A stretch of DNA of 64,000 bases from Butyrivibrio sp. Su6 (GCF_900108105.1 NZ_FNUR01000004.1:62001-126000); one strand, 5' to 3'; counted from the stretch's first letter, positions 45,318 through 54,555 are shown. Translations and numbers: made by a program. Notes: a model not told the origin generated them from the letters alone.

Positions 45318-46688
45318 ATGACAAAAGAAAACAAAATGGGTGTAATGCCCGTAAAACAGTTAATAGTATCAATGTCTCTACCTATGATGATCTCAATGCT
45401 GGTTCAGGCTCTCTATAATGTCGTAGATAGCATTTTTGTATCTCAGATAGTTGGAACTACTCCAAATGCCGGCCAGGATGCTCTTACAGCAGTTACTCTT
45501 GCATTTCCCATGCAGAACTTAATGATAGCCCTTGGTTCAGGAACAGGAGTTGGCATTAATGCCCTTCTTTCAAGATCACTTGGTGAAAAGAACTTCAGTC
45601 GATCTGATTCGGCTGCTAATACCGGTATTTTACTTACTTTTTTAAACTATTTGGTCTTCCTAATCATCGGTGTCTTTTTTGCTGACGCATTTATCAGTTC
45701 ACAGACTGACACGCCTGTCATTGCACAATATGGCACTACTTACCTGAGAATTATCGCGTGTTGTTCTGTTGCACTCTTTTTCCAGATAACATTCGAACGA
45801 CTTCTTCAGTCAACAGGAAAGACCTTTTACAGCATGCTTTCACAGGCATCAGGCGCTATAATCAACATTATTTTTGATCCGCTTCTTATATTTGGTATCG
45901 GACCTTTTCCACAGCTTGGAATTGCCGGCGCAGCTTATGCTACCATCTTTGGTCAGTGTGTCGGTTCCTGCATCGGTCTGTATTGCAATTTGCACTTTAA
46001 TAAAGAGATCAACTTTTCTTTTAAGAAAATACTCACTATCGATATGACTACAATCAAGGATATATATTTCGTAGGCATTCCATCCATACTTATGATGTCT
46101 ATCGGTTCTGTTATGACTTACCTTATGAATCTTATTCTTGGTGCTTTCTCATCCACAGCTACAGCTGTATTTGGTGTTTACTTCAAGCTTCAGAGTTTCT
46201 TCTTTATGCCTGTATTTGGCCTTAATAACGGACTTATTCCTGTTCTTGCCTATAACTATGGAGCAAAGAACAAACAGCGCATAACCGAAGCTTTAAAATT
46301 TGCTCTTACCCTTGCTGTATCCATAATGATCGTTGGTACAATTGCTTTTCAGGCGATCCCGGGGTTATTGCTGTCATTATTCAATGCTTCAGATGAAATG
46401 ATAAAGATCGGCATACCAGCACTTAGAATAATCAGCCTTTCATTCCCTATTGCCGGTGTTTGTATCGCTATGGGTTCTATTTTCCAGGCTTTTTCAATGA
46501 GCTTCTATTCGTTGGTTGTATCAGTTGGACGTCAGCTTGTAGTTCTTATTCCTGTTGCGTGGCTTCTGTCAAGAACAGGCAATCTGAACTTAGTATGGTT
46601 TGCCTTTCCTATTGCTGAGATTGCTTCACTTGCTATCTCAACATACTATTTCAGAAAGCTTTATAAAACTACTATGTCGGTTCTTTAA
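45318..46688 (+). CDS. MATE-family multidrug/cation antiporter
   Basis: This 456-residue protein has 12 probable membrane helices in two homologous halves. PLMISMLVQALYNVVDSIFV near the start (helix 1) and LQSTGKTFYSMLSQASGAIINIIFDPLLIFG are typical MatE motifs. It would export cationic drugs or metabolites with Na+ or H+. It stands alone, divergent from the two-component genes; AAAGGATG precedes the ATG. The substrate is not predictable. Confidence 0.9.
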   Translation: MTKENKMGVMPVKQLIVSMSLPMMISMLVQALYNVVDSIFVSQIVGTTPNAGQDALTAVTLAFPMQNLMIALGSGTGVGINALLSRSLGEKNFSRSDSAANTGILLTFLNYLVFLIIGVFFADAFISSQTDTPVIAQYGTTYLRIIACCSVALFFQITFERLLQSTGKTFYSMLSQASGAIINIIFDPLLIFGIGPFPQLGIAGAAYATIFGQCVGSCIGLYCNLHFNKEINFSFKKILTIDMTTIKDIYFVGIPSILMMSIGSVMTYLMNLILGAFSSTATAVFGVYFKLQSFFFMPVFGLNNGLIPVLAYNYGAKNKQRITEALKFALTLAVSIMIVGTIAFQAIPGLLLSLFNASDEMIKIGIPALRIISLSFPIAGVCIAMGSIFQAFSMSFYSLVVSVGRQLVVLIPVAWLLSRTGNLNLVWFAFPIAEIASLAISTYYFRKLYKTTMSVL

Positions 46689-46898
46689 TACATTTGTGGT
46701 TTAGTAGCCCATATTTTCTACAATGTCAAGTCCCTCTTGCTGAAATATGCAATAAATATGCGCTTTTTCAGAATAATGCACTAAAAATCATTATTATTTT
46801 TGGCAATTTTTCGACTTTAAATACTTGTGATGTGCATAAAATGGGTGTAAAATTTTTTCTAGTAGTGAAAATACTCAATTTGAGGGAGGTATTAAACC

Positions 46899-47183
46899 AT
46901 GAATAAGACAGAACTTGTTGATGCTATCGCAAAGGAAACTGGTCTTTCCAAGAAAGATTCAGAGAAGGCTGTAAAGGCTTTCACAGAAGCTGTTTCTAAG
47001 GAACTCAAGAAAAAAGGCAAAGTACAGCTTGTTGGATTCGGTACATTCGAGACTGCTAAGAGAGCAGCTAGAACTGGTAAGAATCCTCAGACTGGCGCAG
47101 CTATCAAGATTCCTGCAGCTACAGTTCCTAAATTCAAAGCTGGTAAGGCTCTTAAGGATGCTGTAAACGGCAAGAAGAAATAA
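46899..47183 (+). CDS. hup: HU-family DNA-binding protein
   Basis: This 94-residue protein is a standard HU: MNKTELVDAIAKETGLSKKDSEK at the dimer interface, VQLVGFGTFET, then the DNA-clasping arm with RTGKNPQTG and KIPAATVPKFKAGK. Lys-rich C-terminus KKK. It compacts and bends DNA, and HU also helps initiator proteins open plasmid and chromosomal origins. It lies next to the partition genes and 5 kb from the replication initiator. GAGGGAGG precedes the ATG. Confidence 0.95.
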   Translation: MNKTELVDAIAKETGLSKKDSEKAVKAFTEAVSKELKKKGKVQLVGFGTFETAKRAARTGKNPQTGAAIKIPAATVPKFKAGKALKDAVNGKKK

Positions 47184-47199
47184 TTGATAAAATAAAAGA

Positions 47200-47236
47200 A
47201 AAGGTGATTACGATTTCGTAATCACCTTTATTTTTT
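47200..47236. terminator. Bidirectional terminator between hup and the partition genes
   Basis: AAAGGTGATTACG (47200-47212) pairs with CGTAATCACCTTT (47217-47229) around a short loop. On the plus strand ATTTTTTAT follows; on the minus strand TTTTCTTTTATTTT follows. Confidence 0.9.
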
Positions 47237-47900
47237 ATCTTCTTTCTTTCAATCTTTCTTCCAATGCCTTATGAGCTTCATAAATATCCATATTCTGCTG
47301 CATATCTATTTCTATAAGATTTCTGATGTATTTCGTAGCTGACATATTGGCTGCCTTTGCCATGTGCTCTACATAATCCCTTAATCCTCTTATATCAAGC
47401 AAAAGAAACTTATCTTTTTCATATCTGCTATTCTTTTCAGTCTTTGCTGCCTTTCGAACAGGCTGCTCTACATCTTGTACTGGCTGTACAGGCTGAGCTG
47501 TCTGAACAGGCTGTTGCTGTATATATACTGATTGAGGCTGAACCTGTTGTATCTGTGGCTCTGGCTGCATAGGTACAACCTGCTGAACTACCGGCTGTAC
47601 AGGCTGTGGAATCGGCTGCTGATATACCGGCTGAACCTGTGGTGCCACATACTCATTTACTGGTGCCTGAGCTTGATTAACTGCTTGTGCAGGCTTCTGA
47701 ACAGGCTGATTAACAACCTGCTCTATCTTTTTTTCTTCCTTAACTTCTATAACAGGCTCTTCAATAGGCTTTTCTGGCTTTTCAACAACCTTCGTTTTTT
47801 CCTCTTTTACTTCTTCTTCCTTAATTGATTGCATTCCTGCAAAAAGACCTGTTCCTGTCTTCCTGACGCTCTTTTTAAGCATATCAGCCTTGCTTGCCAT
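47235..47900 (-). CDS. Probable partition partner of ParA (low-complexity N-terminus, ribbon-helix-helix-like C-terminus)
   Basis: This 221-residue protein starts 2 bp after the parA stop, with GGGGAGG inside the parA end. Residues 1-25 are basic, 26-60 are Lys/Glu-rich, and 60-155 are a Pro/Gln/Val-rich disordered stretch. The last 60 residues (YEKDKFLLLDIRGLRDYVE, ANMSATKYIRNLIE) look like a ribbon-helix-helix DNA-binding fold. Plasmid ParA genes are followed by a ParB-type or RHH centromere-binding protein, and no ParB is present. The role is inferred from position and fold; I do not recognise the family by name. Confidence 0.65.
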   Translation of the reverse strand: MASKADMLKKSVRKTGTGLFAGMQSIKEEEVKEEKTKVVEKPEKPIEEPVIEVKEEKKIEQVVNQPVQKPAQAVNQAQAPVNEYVAPQVQPVYQQPIPQPVQPVVQQVVPMQPEPQIQQVQPQSVYIQQQPVQTAQPVQPVQDVEQPVRKAAKTEKNSRYEKDKFLLLDIRGLRDYVEHMAKAANMSATKYIRNLIEIDMQQNMDIYEAHKALEERLKERR

Positions 47901-47902
47901 AA

Positions 47903-48727
47903 TTAATCCTCCCCTAAGAATTCATCAATAAAGTCATCATAATCTCTTGCTGCGCTTGAACCGCCCGCATATTCAAACAGATCCATTTTCATGGTCTGTG
48001 CCTCTTCAACTGAGACATTAAGCCTTATTTTTGACTTATAAACTGTTGTTCCAAGAAGATCAGCTTTTTCTTCTATGTCATTTATCCATATTTTGGCGTT
48101 TGCAGTGTTTCTAACCTTAGTTACTAATATTCCATCAACCTTAAGCTTATCATTGGTAAAATCGTGAATCTGGCCTATAAATTTATATAATCTTGAAAGA
48201 CCCTGTAATGAAAATGCTCCTGGCTCCAATGGAATAATTACTTCATCTGCTACTGTAAGTATATTCATTAAAACAACCCCTAAAGCAGGGCTACAGTCAA
48301 ATATGCAAAAATCATACTCTTTTTTTATCTTTTTAAATGCTTCTTTTATAAGCTTTTCACGTCCCAACATAGAGAATGTCATGTCTGCAGACGCAAGATC
48401 AATACCACCAACTATGAGATCTAAATTCTCAGCAATAGGAATAATTGCTTTATTTATATCCTTATCGCCAGCCATTACCTCAAACAATTTTGCAGGTACA
48501 TTCTCTTCAAAGTAGCTTCTCTGCTCCGGAGTTAATGCTTCAATGTCCTCTGGATCAGGATCCACCTCATTAAGATCGATTCCTGCTGTCATTGAAAGAT
48601 TTTCCTGAGGATCAGCATCTACAACTAAAACCTGATATCCTCTCTTTGCAAGGCCTACTGCCATTGCGTAACTGGAAGTAGTTTTTGCAACTCCACCCTT
48701 TTGGTTACTAAATGCAATAATTCGCAT
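47903..48727 (-). CDS. parA: ParA/Soj-type partition ATPase
   Basis: This 274-residue ATPase has the deviant Walker A KGGVAKTTSS (10-19), Walker A' VVDADPQENLS and Walker B CIFDCSPALG, typical of ParA. There is no N-terminal helix-turn-helix, so it belongs to the short type Ib/Soj class, where the partner protein usually represses the operon. GGAGGGG precedes the ATG. It is transcribed away from the origin, with the partner gene 2 bp downstream. It would segregate this replicon at division. Confidence 0.95.
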   Translation of the reverse strand: MRIIAFSNQKGGVAKTTSSYAMAVGLAKRGYQVLVVDADPQENLSMTAGIDLNEVDPDPEDIEALTPEQRSYFEENVPAKLFEVMAGDKDINKAIIPIAENLDLIVGGIDLASADMTFSMLGREKLIKEAFKKIKKEYDFCIFDCSPALGVVLMNILTVADEVIIPLEPGAFSLQGLSRLYKFIGQIHDFTNDKLKVDGILVTKVRNTANAKIWINDIEEKADLLGTTVYKSKIRLNVSVEEAQTMKMDLFEYAGGSSAARDYDDFIDEFLGED

Positions 48728-48750
48728 ATCCCCTCCTATAACATATATCT

Positions 48751-48760
48751 GTTATATAAC
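48751..48760. promoter_or_regulatory. Palindrome GTTATATAAC upstream of parA
   Basis: A perfect 10-bp palindrome lies 24 bp before the parA start, with a half-match (TATAACATATA) beside it at 48737. The same 11-mer TGTTATATAAC occurs at 49458 and at 53229 before the AAA+ ATPase gene. It is a candidate operator or centromere site for the RHH protein; this is inference. Confidence 0.4.
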
Positions 48761-50968
48761 TTTTATCTCTTTTATATTCCTTTGCTATTATAACGTTTAA
48801 ATTATCTGTTTTCAATATTTAATATGACTAATATACTTACCATATCTTATATTTTATATTTGTTACATATTATTCATATGTTGTATATTTGTTGTATATC
48901 TTGTATATTGATTCGTTATTTATCTATGTGTTATATATATTATACATGATATATATTATTTATACAGTATAGCATATAAAATCATCATATAAATATTATT
49001 ATTATAATATATGTTATATATGTTATAGCATTTATAGAAAATGCCGCATTCACATTCTGATTCTTTTTTATGTTATATAATGTATATATTGCATTTATTT
49101 AATACTTATTTTTCTATTATCTCTCAGATTATTATTAATATATATCATATATATTTTTCTAATAAGCAAAGTAACATGTGATTTTTATATATGTTATATA
49201 TATATATATATATTTATGTATTTTTTGCTGATTCTTTATGAAAAGCGCAAATTACTCTCTATGTATTTATTCTTCACATCAAATGTGCTTAAAGCCACTG
49301 TTTATCAGCAATATACTCAAACTAAAGCATCCAATTCTCAGCACGATATATATAACATATATATCTTTTCTTTATACTTTTTTATATGCTACACCTTGTA
49401 TTTCTGGATCCAGCATATATTTTCATCCATCGAAATTGATCTACCCAAAATTTGATATGTTATATAACTTATTTATCTAATCAGATTTGTTATATATCTC
49501 GTATATGTAATATTATTTATATTATACATATGCAACATATCAATATAATATAATGTATATTTTATACGTATAATATATTTGCTATATTCTTAATATTTAA
49601 TAAATATAATATATATCATTTATATGTTACACTCAGTATATTTGATATATATTTATAACATTATATATATTTCTTATATTTAATATTTGTATTATTACTT
49701 ATATGTTTTTTATTTATTATATTTTTAATGTATTTTAAATATCATATTTGTAATTTATTATATATATCATTCGTATGTATAATATATTATTTATGTTGAA
49801 TATAAAATGTATATCTGTTATAATATATATTGAAGTGATTGCTTATATATGAAATTTATTTTAAATACTTAATGTATTTTAAATATGTATAATATAATAT
49901 ATGTTATATATTTTGTATTTATAATATGTATATAATATATAACAAATAGAAAATATGATATATATTTATAAATGCATTTGAATCATATAAGTAACATTTA
50001 AAAGAGCTAACAAGCCATAAATTTGTAACTTAATCATGGATAAATGGCCTGGGTATTTATCAAAAGTATGAAGATCTCAATAGTGAGATGATAATTGGAA
50101 AATAGATGGTTTCCCCAGAAGATAAGCCTGATAAAAAGCAAAAAATTATTATTTTTAATCAAGAATTGTAGTGTTTTTAATCATTATTGTTTCTATCACG
50201 TTTTAAGCTGCTTTTAGAAGCATATTCTATGATTTAGTTTTATAAAAATAGAATAAATTGAATATAAATAAATTATAAATTTGCAATCAATAAGATGCAG
50301 GAATGCTTTTGTTTCGAGTCTATTGTTGGAAGCCAGTAAATATCGGCATTTCAATGTAATATGACAATATTAAGAACAAAACATAATCAGATGTTGCAAG
50401 ATTACTTGCAAAATTTGTATTGCCGCTCAAAAAAATATAATAATATAGCAAATGATATATGCAGCAAAATAGGTAATTAAATCGCATTATTAAATCTGTT
50501 TTTAATATCGTACGTTCTATATGTTAAAGGTTAACAAACTTGCAAAAATTATAGACTAAAGAAGTCAATATATGCACCGTCAATGAATAATCTTCAGTCA
50601 AAATGTTAGTAAATATTAAGATAATAATTAAATGTTTAATAGCATAGCAGATTTTATAATATCTATTGTCATTATTTTTCTCCTTGTATACAATCAAAAC
50701 ATTTCGAAAAAATTTCATATTATTAATAATAAATATAATTTTGTATATCATATGTAATTTTTGTTAATTAAAACTATTTATAATTATTAATTAAACAGAT
50801 AAAATGTTATCAATAATCTTACAAATATCCAATCAAAGTCATCTAATACAAAATTGCATTCTAATTTTTGTCTGAATCTTTGTTTTCTTTCAATTTCATT
50901 TTTGTTATCATTTGTAATCCAGGCATAAAAAATAATTAAACATATAAAATAGTATTCAGATATCTATG
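48761..50968. other. Extremely AT-rich gene-free region (part of the replication origin)
   Basis: About 2.2 kb consist almost only of A and T, with dense TATATA, TATAACA and TGTTATA words up to about 49980. From about 50000 to 50420 the composition is less extreme, with a small hairpin (ATCTC-GAGAT near 50075); this island could hold a small RNA or gene remnant, but I see no promoter or frame. After 50420 it is plain AT-rich sequence. Short open frames at 49216-49480 and 50524-50751 have no ribosome sites and are AT noise. I found no clear DnaA box (TTATCCACA). Confidence 0.7.
49459..49468. promoter_or_regulatory. Second copy of palindrome GTTATATAAC
   Basis: An exact copy, preceded by TAT and followed by TTATTT, lies in the AT-rich region about 0.7 kb from parA. 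It is no nearer to any gene start, so a centromere role would be more natural than an operator role. AT-rich background makes chance occurrence possible. Confidence 0.3.
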
Positions 50969-51046
50969 GTATTTATATTTTGTATTTATATTTTGTATTT
51001 ATATTTTGTATTTATATTTTGTATTTATATTTTGTATTTATATTTT
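50969..51046 (+). repeat. Six perfect tandem copies of an AT-rich 13-mer (probable DNA-unwinding element)
   Basis: The unit GTATTTATATTTT is repeated exactly six times without spacing, and a seventh, degenerate copy (GTTTTTATACTTT) follows. AT-rich 13-mers beside initiator binding sites are the hallmark of DNA-unwinding elements in oriC and in iteron plasmids. The iterons begin about 180 bp to the right. Confidence 0.85.
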
Positions 51047-51195
51047 GTTTTTATACTTTATATTTATATGTTCTATATATAAAGAGTATTTAGATCTTAC
51101 TTATTTGAAATTTATATATTAAGCTGGGACACCTTAAAAAGTTGTTTATTTTAAAATATAAAACTACAATTCTTTTATTAATTAATAGACCAGGA

Positions 51196-51217
51196 AAACC
51201 GCATAAATAGGCGGTTT
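51196..51217 (+). repeat. Hairpin containing the first CATAAATAGG repeat
   Basis: AAACCGC (51196-51202) pairs with GCGGTTT (51211-51217) around ATAAATAG, followed by GTTTTATT. It could be a weak terminator for transcription entering the iteron array, or a cruciform site. The loop carries a sequence repeated elsewhere in the array. Confidence 0.4.
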
Positions 51218-51538
51218 GTTTTATTATGAGTGACTAAAATAGGAATTTAAAGTAGATAAAAAGGGATTAGAAAGTTGAATGAATGGGAAGATAGGGTGTC
51301 TAAAAAGGGAACTATGAAAATATGCCCCAAGTTACCTGTTTAGGGATGAAAAGTGCAGTATTTGGGAAGATAGGTGACTAAAAAGGGAATACATAATATT
51401 TAATAGATTCATAAATCTGTAGAAGCCAGAACAGGCATAAATAGGGCGTTTCAAACAGTCATAAAATTAAAGGTGACCAAAAAGGGAACATATAAGTGTA
51501 CAAAAAGGGAACGAAAAATATCACATAAATAGGTATGA
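51201..51538 (+). repeat. Second repeat family in the origin: CATAAATAGG, three copies
   Basis: Three direct copies lie among the first iterons: GCATAAATAGGCGGTTT (51201-51217), GCATAAATAGGGCGTTT (51435-51451) and CACATAAATAGGTATGA (51522-51538). They share (C)ATAAATAGG and differ from the iterons. They may bind a second factor, or be an alternative initiator site. Confidence 0.5.
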
Positions 51539-52021
51539 ATAGATAACTAAAGCGAAATATGTTTTGGTGTAATGAATGCTTAATGTAATAAAAATGAGCT
51601 TAGATCAGGTCAAAAATTTAGAAATATAAATGAAAGGTGACTAAAAAGGGAATGGGGGTTAATGTTTGGGATCAGTTTTGAAATTATTAAGTACTAAAAT
51701 GGGTATTAAAAGTGAACAAAAAGGGACTAGAATTAACCATTGAAGTCAAACCAAGAAAGTCAAAAGTGAAGTGAAAGGGAATAGATAATGGGAAAGGTGC
51801 ACAAAAAGGGAATTATTAGAATTGACTAAAATGGTTAACAAATCTTTGTGCTTTTAGCTGATAAAAACCCCAAAATATAGGCAATTAATACTTGAAGGTG
51901 ACCAAAAAAGGAATATAATAAAATAAAAGGTTTACAAAAAGGGAATGTTATTATATCTTTTTATTCTAAAGGTGTACAAAATAGGAAGATAATTTCTTAT
52001 TTAAGGTGCATGAAAAGGGAA
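51229..52021 (+). repeat. Iteron array, about 16 direct copies with core GGTGNNYAAAAAGGGAA
   Basis: All copies point the same way. The best are at 51295, 51373 (GGTGACTAAAAAGGGAA), 51472, 51495, 51636, 51711, 51796, 51897, 51929, 51971 and 52005. Weaker ones lie at 51229, 51251, 51689, 51765 and 51821. The tail AAAAAGGGAA is the most constant part. Spacing is irregular (22 to about 125 bp). The last copy ends 27 bp before the initiator start. Direct iterons just upstream of a Rep_3-type gene are the binding sites of the initiator, and also limit copy number. Confidence 0.9.
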
Positions 52022-52048
52022 CCTGTATATAAAAGAACTGGGGGATTT

Positions 52049-53215
52049 ATGAAAGAAGAAAAACGAGACCAACTCATAACTAGACAGAGTTATAAAAAGT
52101 CTAATGAATTGATCAACGCTATGGGTAAAGGTACTGCATTAAGCCAGAAATTGTTTGCCATAGGAATGCAGCATATTAAAATAGATGAAACAAACAATGT
52201 TGTTGCTACTATATATGGTACAGATTTAAGGAAAATGTTTAAGTCTACTTCCGGATCTTTGTATGAACATATTGAAGCGTTATGTGACAGACAGGTTAAG
52301 GGTGCTACAATTTTTGATTGGAACCTTCTTATGAAAGATAAGGCCAATGGAAAGATAGAAGCACACCAGGTAGTTACAGACGCATCTTTTAAAAATGGTA
52401 CTCTAACACTTCGTTATAATAACTCACTAACGGATAAAATAGTCAATCTTCAAAAGGATTATACGGTACTTAGTTTATCAGATACTCTTAGTCTTAAGAG
52501 TGTGTATTCTTTGCGCTTATATGAGATGTTAAAATCTGCATTTGACTATAAAAAAGCTATTGAAAAAATAGATGGAGAGCAGGTTTTTGATTATAATCTG
52601 ACAGAGCTAAAGCTTGAACTTGGTATAATTACTTCCGGAGGCGATAATAAGATCAAGGCTGAGCTTGAAAAAGACTTTCCTGATTATGAAAAAATCGATG
52701 AATTAGTCGAGAAAACAGGCCAGACAAAGTATAAAGAGTATAAAATATTCAATAGGAACGTATTATCAAAGGCAAAAGACGAATTAAATAAGAAAACCAG
52801 CCTTATAGTTGACTACGAGCCTATTAAAAGTGGCAGAAAAACTGTTGGGATCAGGTTCTTTGTTGATAAAAAAGATGTTGGAAATAGCATCAAAAAAGAG
52901 AAGCAGATCAATAAAGATGATGTTTTAGATGATCTTATCGATCTTATGCATGATTATTTCAAAGTAAAAGAGATCAAAGAAATTGCTGAATGTGCGGATT
53001 ATGATATCGATAAGATAAAACAGGCTTATGATTACATGCAGTCCTATAACACTACCGTTGATGTTCCGATTGCATTTATGAAAGACTGCATTAAGAACGA
53101 GTATTATAACAACAAGGCTAAGCCAATCTCTCCAAAGAAAAACACCTTTAATAACTTTGAGCAGAGAACAGATATAAACTTTGAAGAATTAGAAAAGCAA
53201 CTGTTGGATAATTGA
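52049..53215 (+). CDS. RepB/Rep_3-type replication initiator protein
   Basis: This is a 388-residue initiator from the ATG at 52049, which has GGGGGA upstream; an in-frame ATG at 52010 lies inside the last iteron and is rejected. Residues about 10-130 and 140-270 form two winged-helix domains of the Rep_3 superfamily, with TRQSYKKSNELINAM, TLSLKSVYSLRLYEML and FDYNLTELKLELG. The C-terminal 100 residues are charged and helical. It should bind the iterons and open the AT-rich 13-mers. It is longer than many small-plasmid Rep proteins. Confidence 0.9.
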   Translation: MKEEKRDQLITRQSYKKSNELINAMGKGTALSQKLFAIGMQHIKIDETNNVVATIYGTDLRKMFKSTSGSLYEHIEALCDRQVKGATIFDWNLLMKDKANGKIEAHQVVTDASFKNGTLTLRYNNSLTDKIVNLQKDYTVLSLSDTLSLKSVYSLRLYEMLKSAFDYKKAIEKIDGEQVFDYNLTELKLELGIITSGGDNKIKAELEKDFPDYEKIDELVEKTGQTKYKEYKIFNRNVLSKAKDELNKKTSLIVDYEPIKSGRKTVGIRFFVDKKDVGNSIKKEKQINKDDVLDDLIDLMHDYFKVKEIKEIAECADYDIDKIKQAYDYMQSYNTTVDVPIAFMKDCIKNEYYNNKAKPISPKKNTFNNFEQRTDINFEELEKQLLDN

Positions 53216-53229
53216 TATAATAAATATAT

Positions 53230-53239
53230 GTTATATAAC
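53230..53239. promoter_or_regulatory. Third copy of palindrome GTTATATAAC, before the AAA+ ATPase gene
   Basis: The exact palindrome sits between the initiator stop (53215) and the ATPase start (53251), directly ahead of the GGGGGA ribosome site. Its recurrence here and before parA suggests shared control of replication and partition genes (inference). Confidence 0.4.
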
Positions 53240-53250
53240 ATTGGGGGATT

Positions 53251-54555
53251 ATGGAGAAAATTGTAGCAAAATTACTGATCTATGGGGATATGCCTGAAGA
53301 ATCAATATTGATGCAGCTTGCAAAGGTTTCAAAAGATTTGCATAAGCCGGAATATGACAAAGAGGATCTGATAGCAAGAGTTTACAAGCAGGTGAAAAGA
53401 TTACTTGAACTTGGTACAGCTAATGCTTTTGATGATAATCTATGGCATAACTATCTTACTTATTTACTTATAATGGATGAGAATCCATTTAGCCTTACTT
53501 GCGAGAAGGTTGGAAGTAAGAATGGCAGTGTTAATCATTTTGCAACCGCGGATTTTCATGCTTTTAAGCAGTTGTTTGAGTATGATTTCAAGGAAATGGA
53601 AGAGAAGCTCGGAATTGACTGTTTTAGCTGTATAACGAATTATAAGGCTATTGAGAAGCCTGAGCTTATGTACAATTCAAATGTAAGCGAGAAGGTAAGG
53701 AATCTATCCTCGAGGCTTGAGAATGTAGATTCAGACCAGGACTTTTTTGATATAGTTACTGATTTTTACAAAAAGATCGGTGTTGGTGAATTTGGACTAA
53801 ATAAGGCTTTCAGGATAAGAGAGCTTACAAACGGGAAAATAGAATTTAATCCTATAAATAATATGGATAAGGTCGTTTTGAGCGATCTTGTAGGTTATGA
53901 AATCCAGAAAAAGAAGCTTGTTGATAACACAAAAGCATTTGTAGAAGGTAAAAAAGCTAACAACGTGCTCTTATTTGGTGATAGTGGCACAGGAAAATCA
54001 ACAAGCATTAAGGCAATTGTTAATGAGTATTATGGTGATGGCCTTAGAATGATAGAGATATATAAATATCAGTTCAGGCTTTTATCACAGCTTATCTCTC
54101 AGATAAAAAACAGAAATTATAAGTTTATTATCTATATGGATGATCTTTCTTTTGAAGAGGATGAATCTGATTACAAGTTCTTGAAGGCAGTCATAGAAGG
54201 CGGCGTTGAAACTAAGCCGGATAATATTCTTATCTATGCTACTTCCAATCGAAGACATCTGATAAAAGAAACATGGAAAGATAGAAGAGATGTTGAGCAG
54301 GACGGTGATATACATAGATCTGACACAATGGAAGAAAAACTGTCCCTTGCTAACAGATTTGGTGTGAATATAGGATATTATAAGCCATCGAGACAGGAAT
54401 ATTACAATATAGTGAAAGAGCTTGCCAAGAGAAATGGAATAAAGATGGATGAAGGCGAGCTTTTGCTTGAAGCTGACAGATGGGAGTTAAATCACGGCGG
54501 TGTTTCTGGAAGATGCGCACAGCAATTCATAAATCATCTATCAGGAAATAATTAA
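53251..54555 (+). CDS. DUF815-type AAA+ ATPase encoded directly after the initiator
   Basis: This is a 434-residue protein. Residues about 1-200 are helical with no known motif. The AAA+ domain (about 205-430) has Walker A GDSGTGKS (243-250), Walker B KFIIYMDDLSFEED, sensor-1 IYATSNRRHL, and the box GGVSGRCAQQF near the end. This matches the DUF815 family, which is widespread but poorly studied. It follows the initiator gene by 35 bp, so it is probably co-expressed. A role in replication, for example helicase loading, is attractive but unproven. It overlaps the convergent cysteine-rich gene by 4 bp. Confidence 0.8.
   Translation: MEKIVAKLLIYGDMPEESILMQLAKVSKDLHKPEYDKEDLIARVYKQVKRLLELGTANAFDDNLWHNYLTYLLIMDENPFSLTCEKVGSKNGSVNHFATADFHAFKQLFEYDFKEMEEKLGIDCFSCITNYKAIEKPELMYNSNVSEKVRNLSSRLENVDSDQDFFDIVTDFYKKIGVGEFGLNKAFRIRELTNGKIEFNPINNMDKVVLSDLVGYEIQKKKLVDNTKAFVEGKKANNVLLFGDSGTGKSTSIKAIVNEYYGDGLRMIEIYKYQFRLLSQLISQIKNRNYKFIIYMDDLSFEEDESDYKFLKAVIEGGVETKPDNILIYATSNRRHLIKETWKDRRDVEQDGDIHRSDTMEEKLSLANRFGVNIGYYKPSRQEYYNIVKELAKRNGIKMDEGELLLEADRWELNHGGVSGRCAQQFINHLSGNN

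Larger units (their letters stand above)
48761..52048. other. Replication origin region of a secondary replicon (AT-rich zone, 13-mers, iterons)
   Basis: This is the span between the partition genes and the initiator gene. It holds a long AT-rich zone, tandem 13-mers and the iteron array, in the order expected of an iteron-controlled theta-replicating origin. Gene directions flip around it, mostly minus to the left and mostly plus to the right. Confidence 0.8.

Noticed and set aside
46689..46898. Possible small gene or RNA between the MATE and HU genes
   Set aside because: The 70-residue frame here reads through to the HU ribosome site without its own signal, and only a weak AT hairpin is visible.
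49216..50751. Short open frames of 75-80 residues in the AT-rich origin zone
   Set aside because: They have no ribosome sites and their composition is that expected from A/T-only DNA.
50969..52021. Possible CRISPR array
   Set aside because: The 13-mers have no spacers, and the iterons vary in sequence with irregular gaps; no cas gene is near.
52010..52048. Upstream ATG of the initiator gene
   Set aside because: It lies inside the last iteron and has no ribosome site, while ATG 52049 follows GGGGGA.
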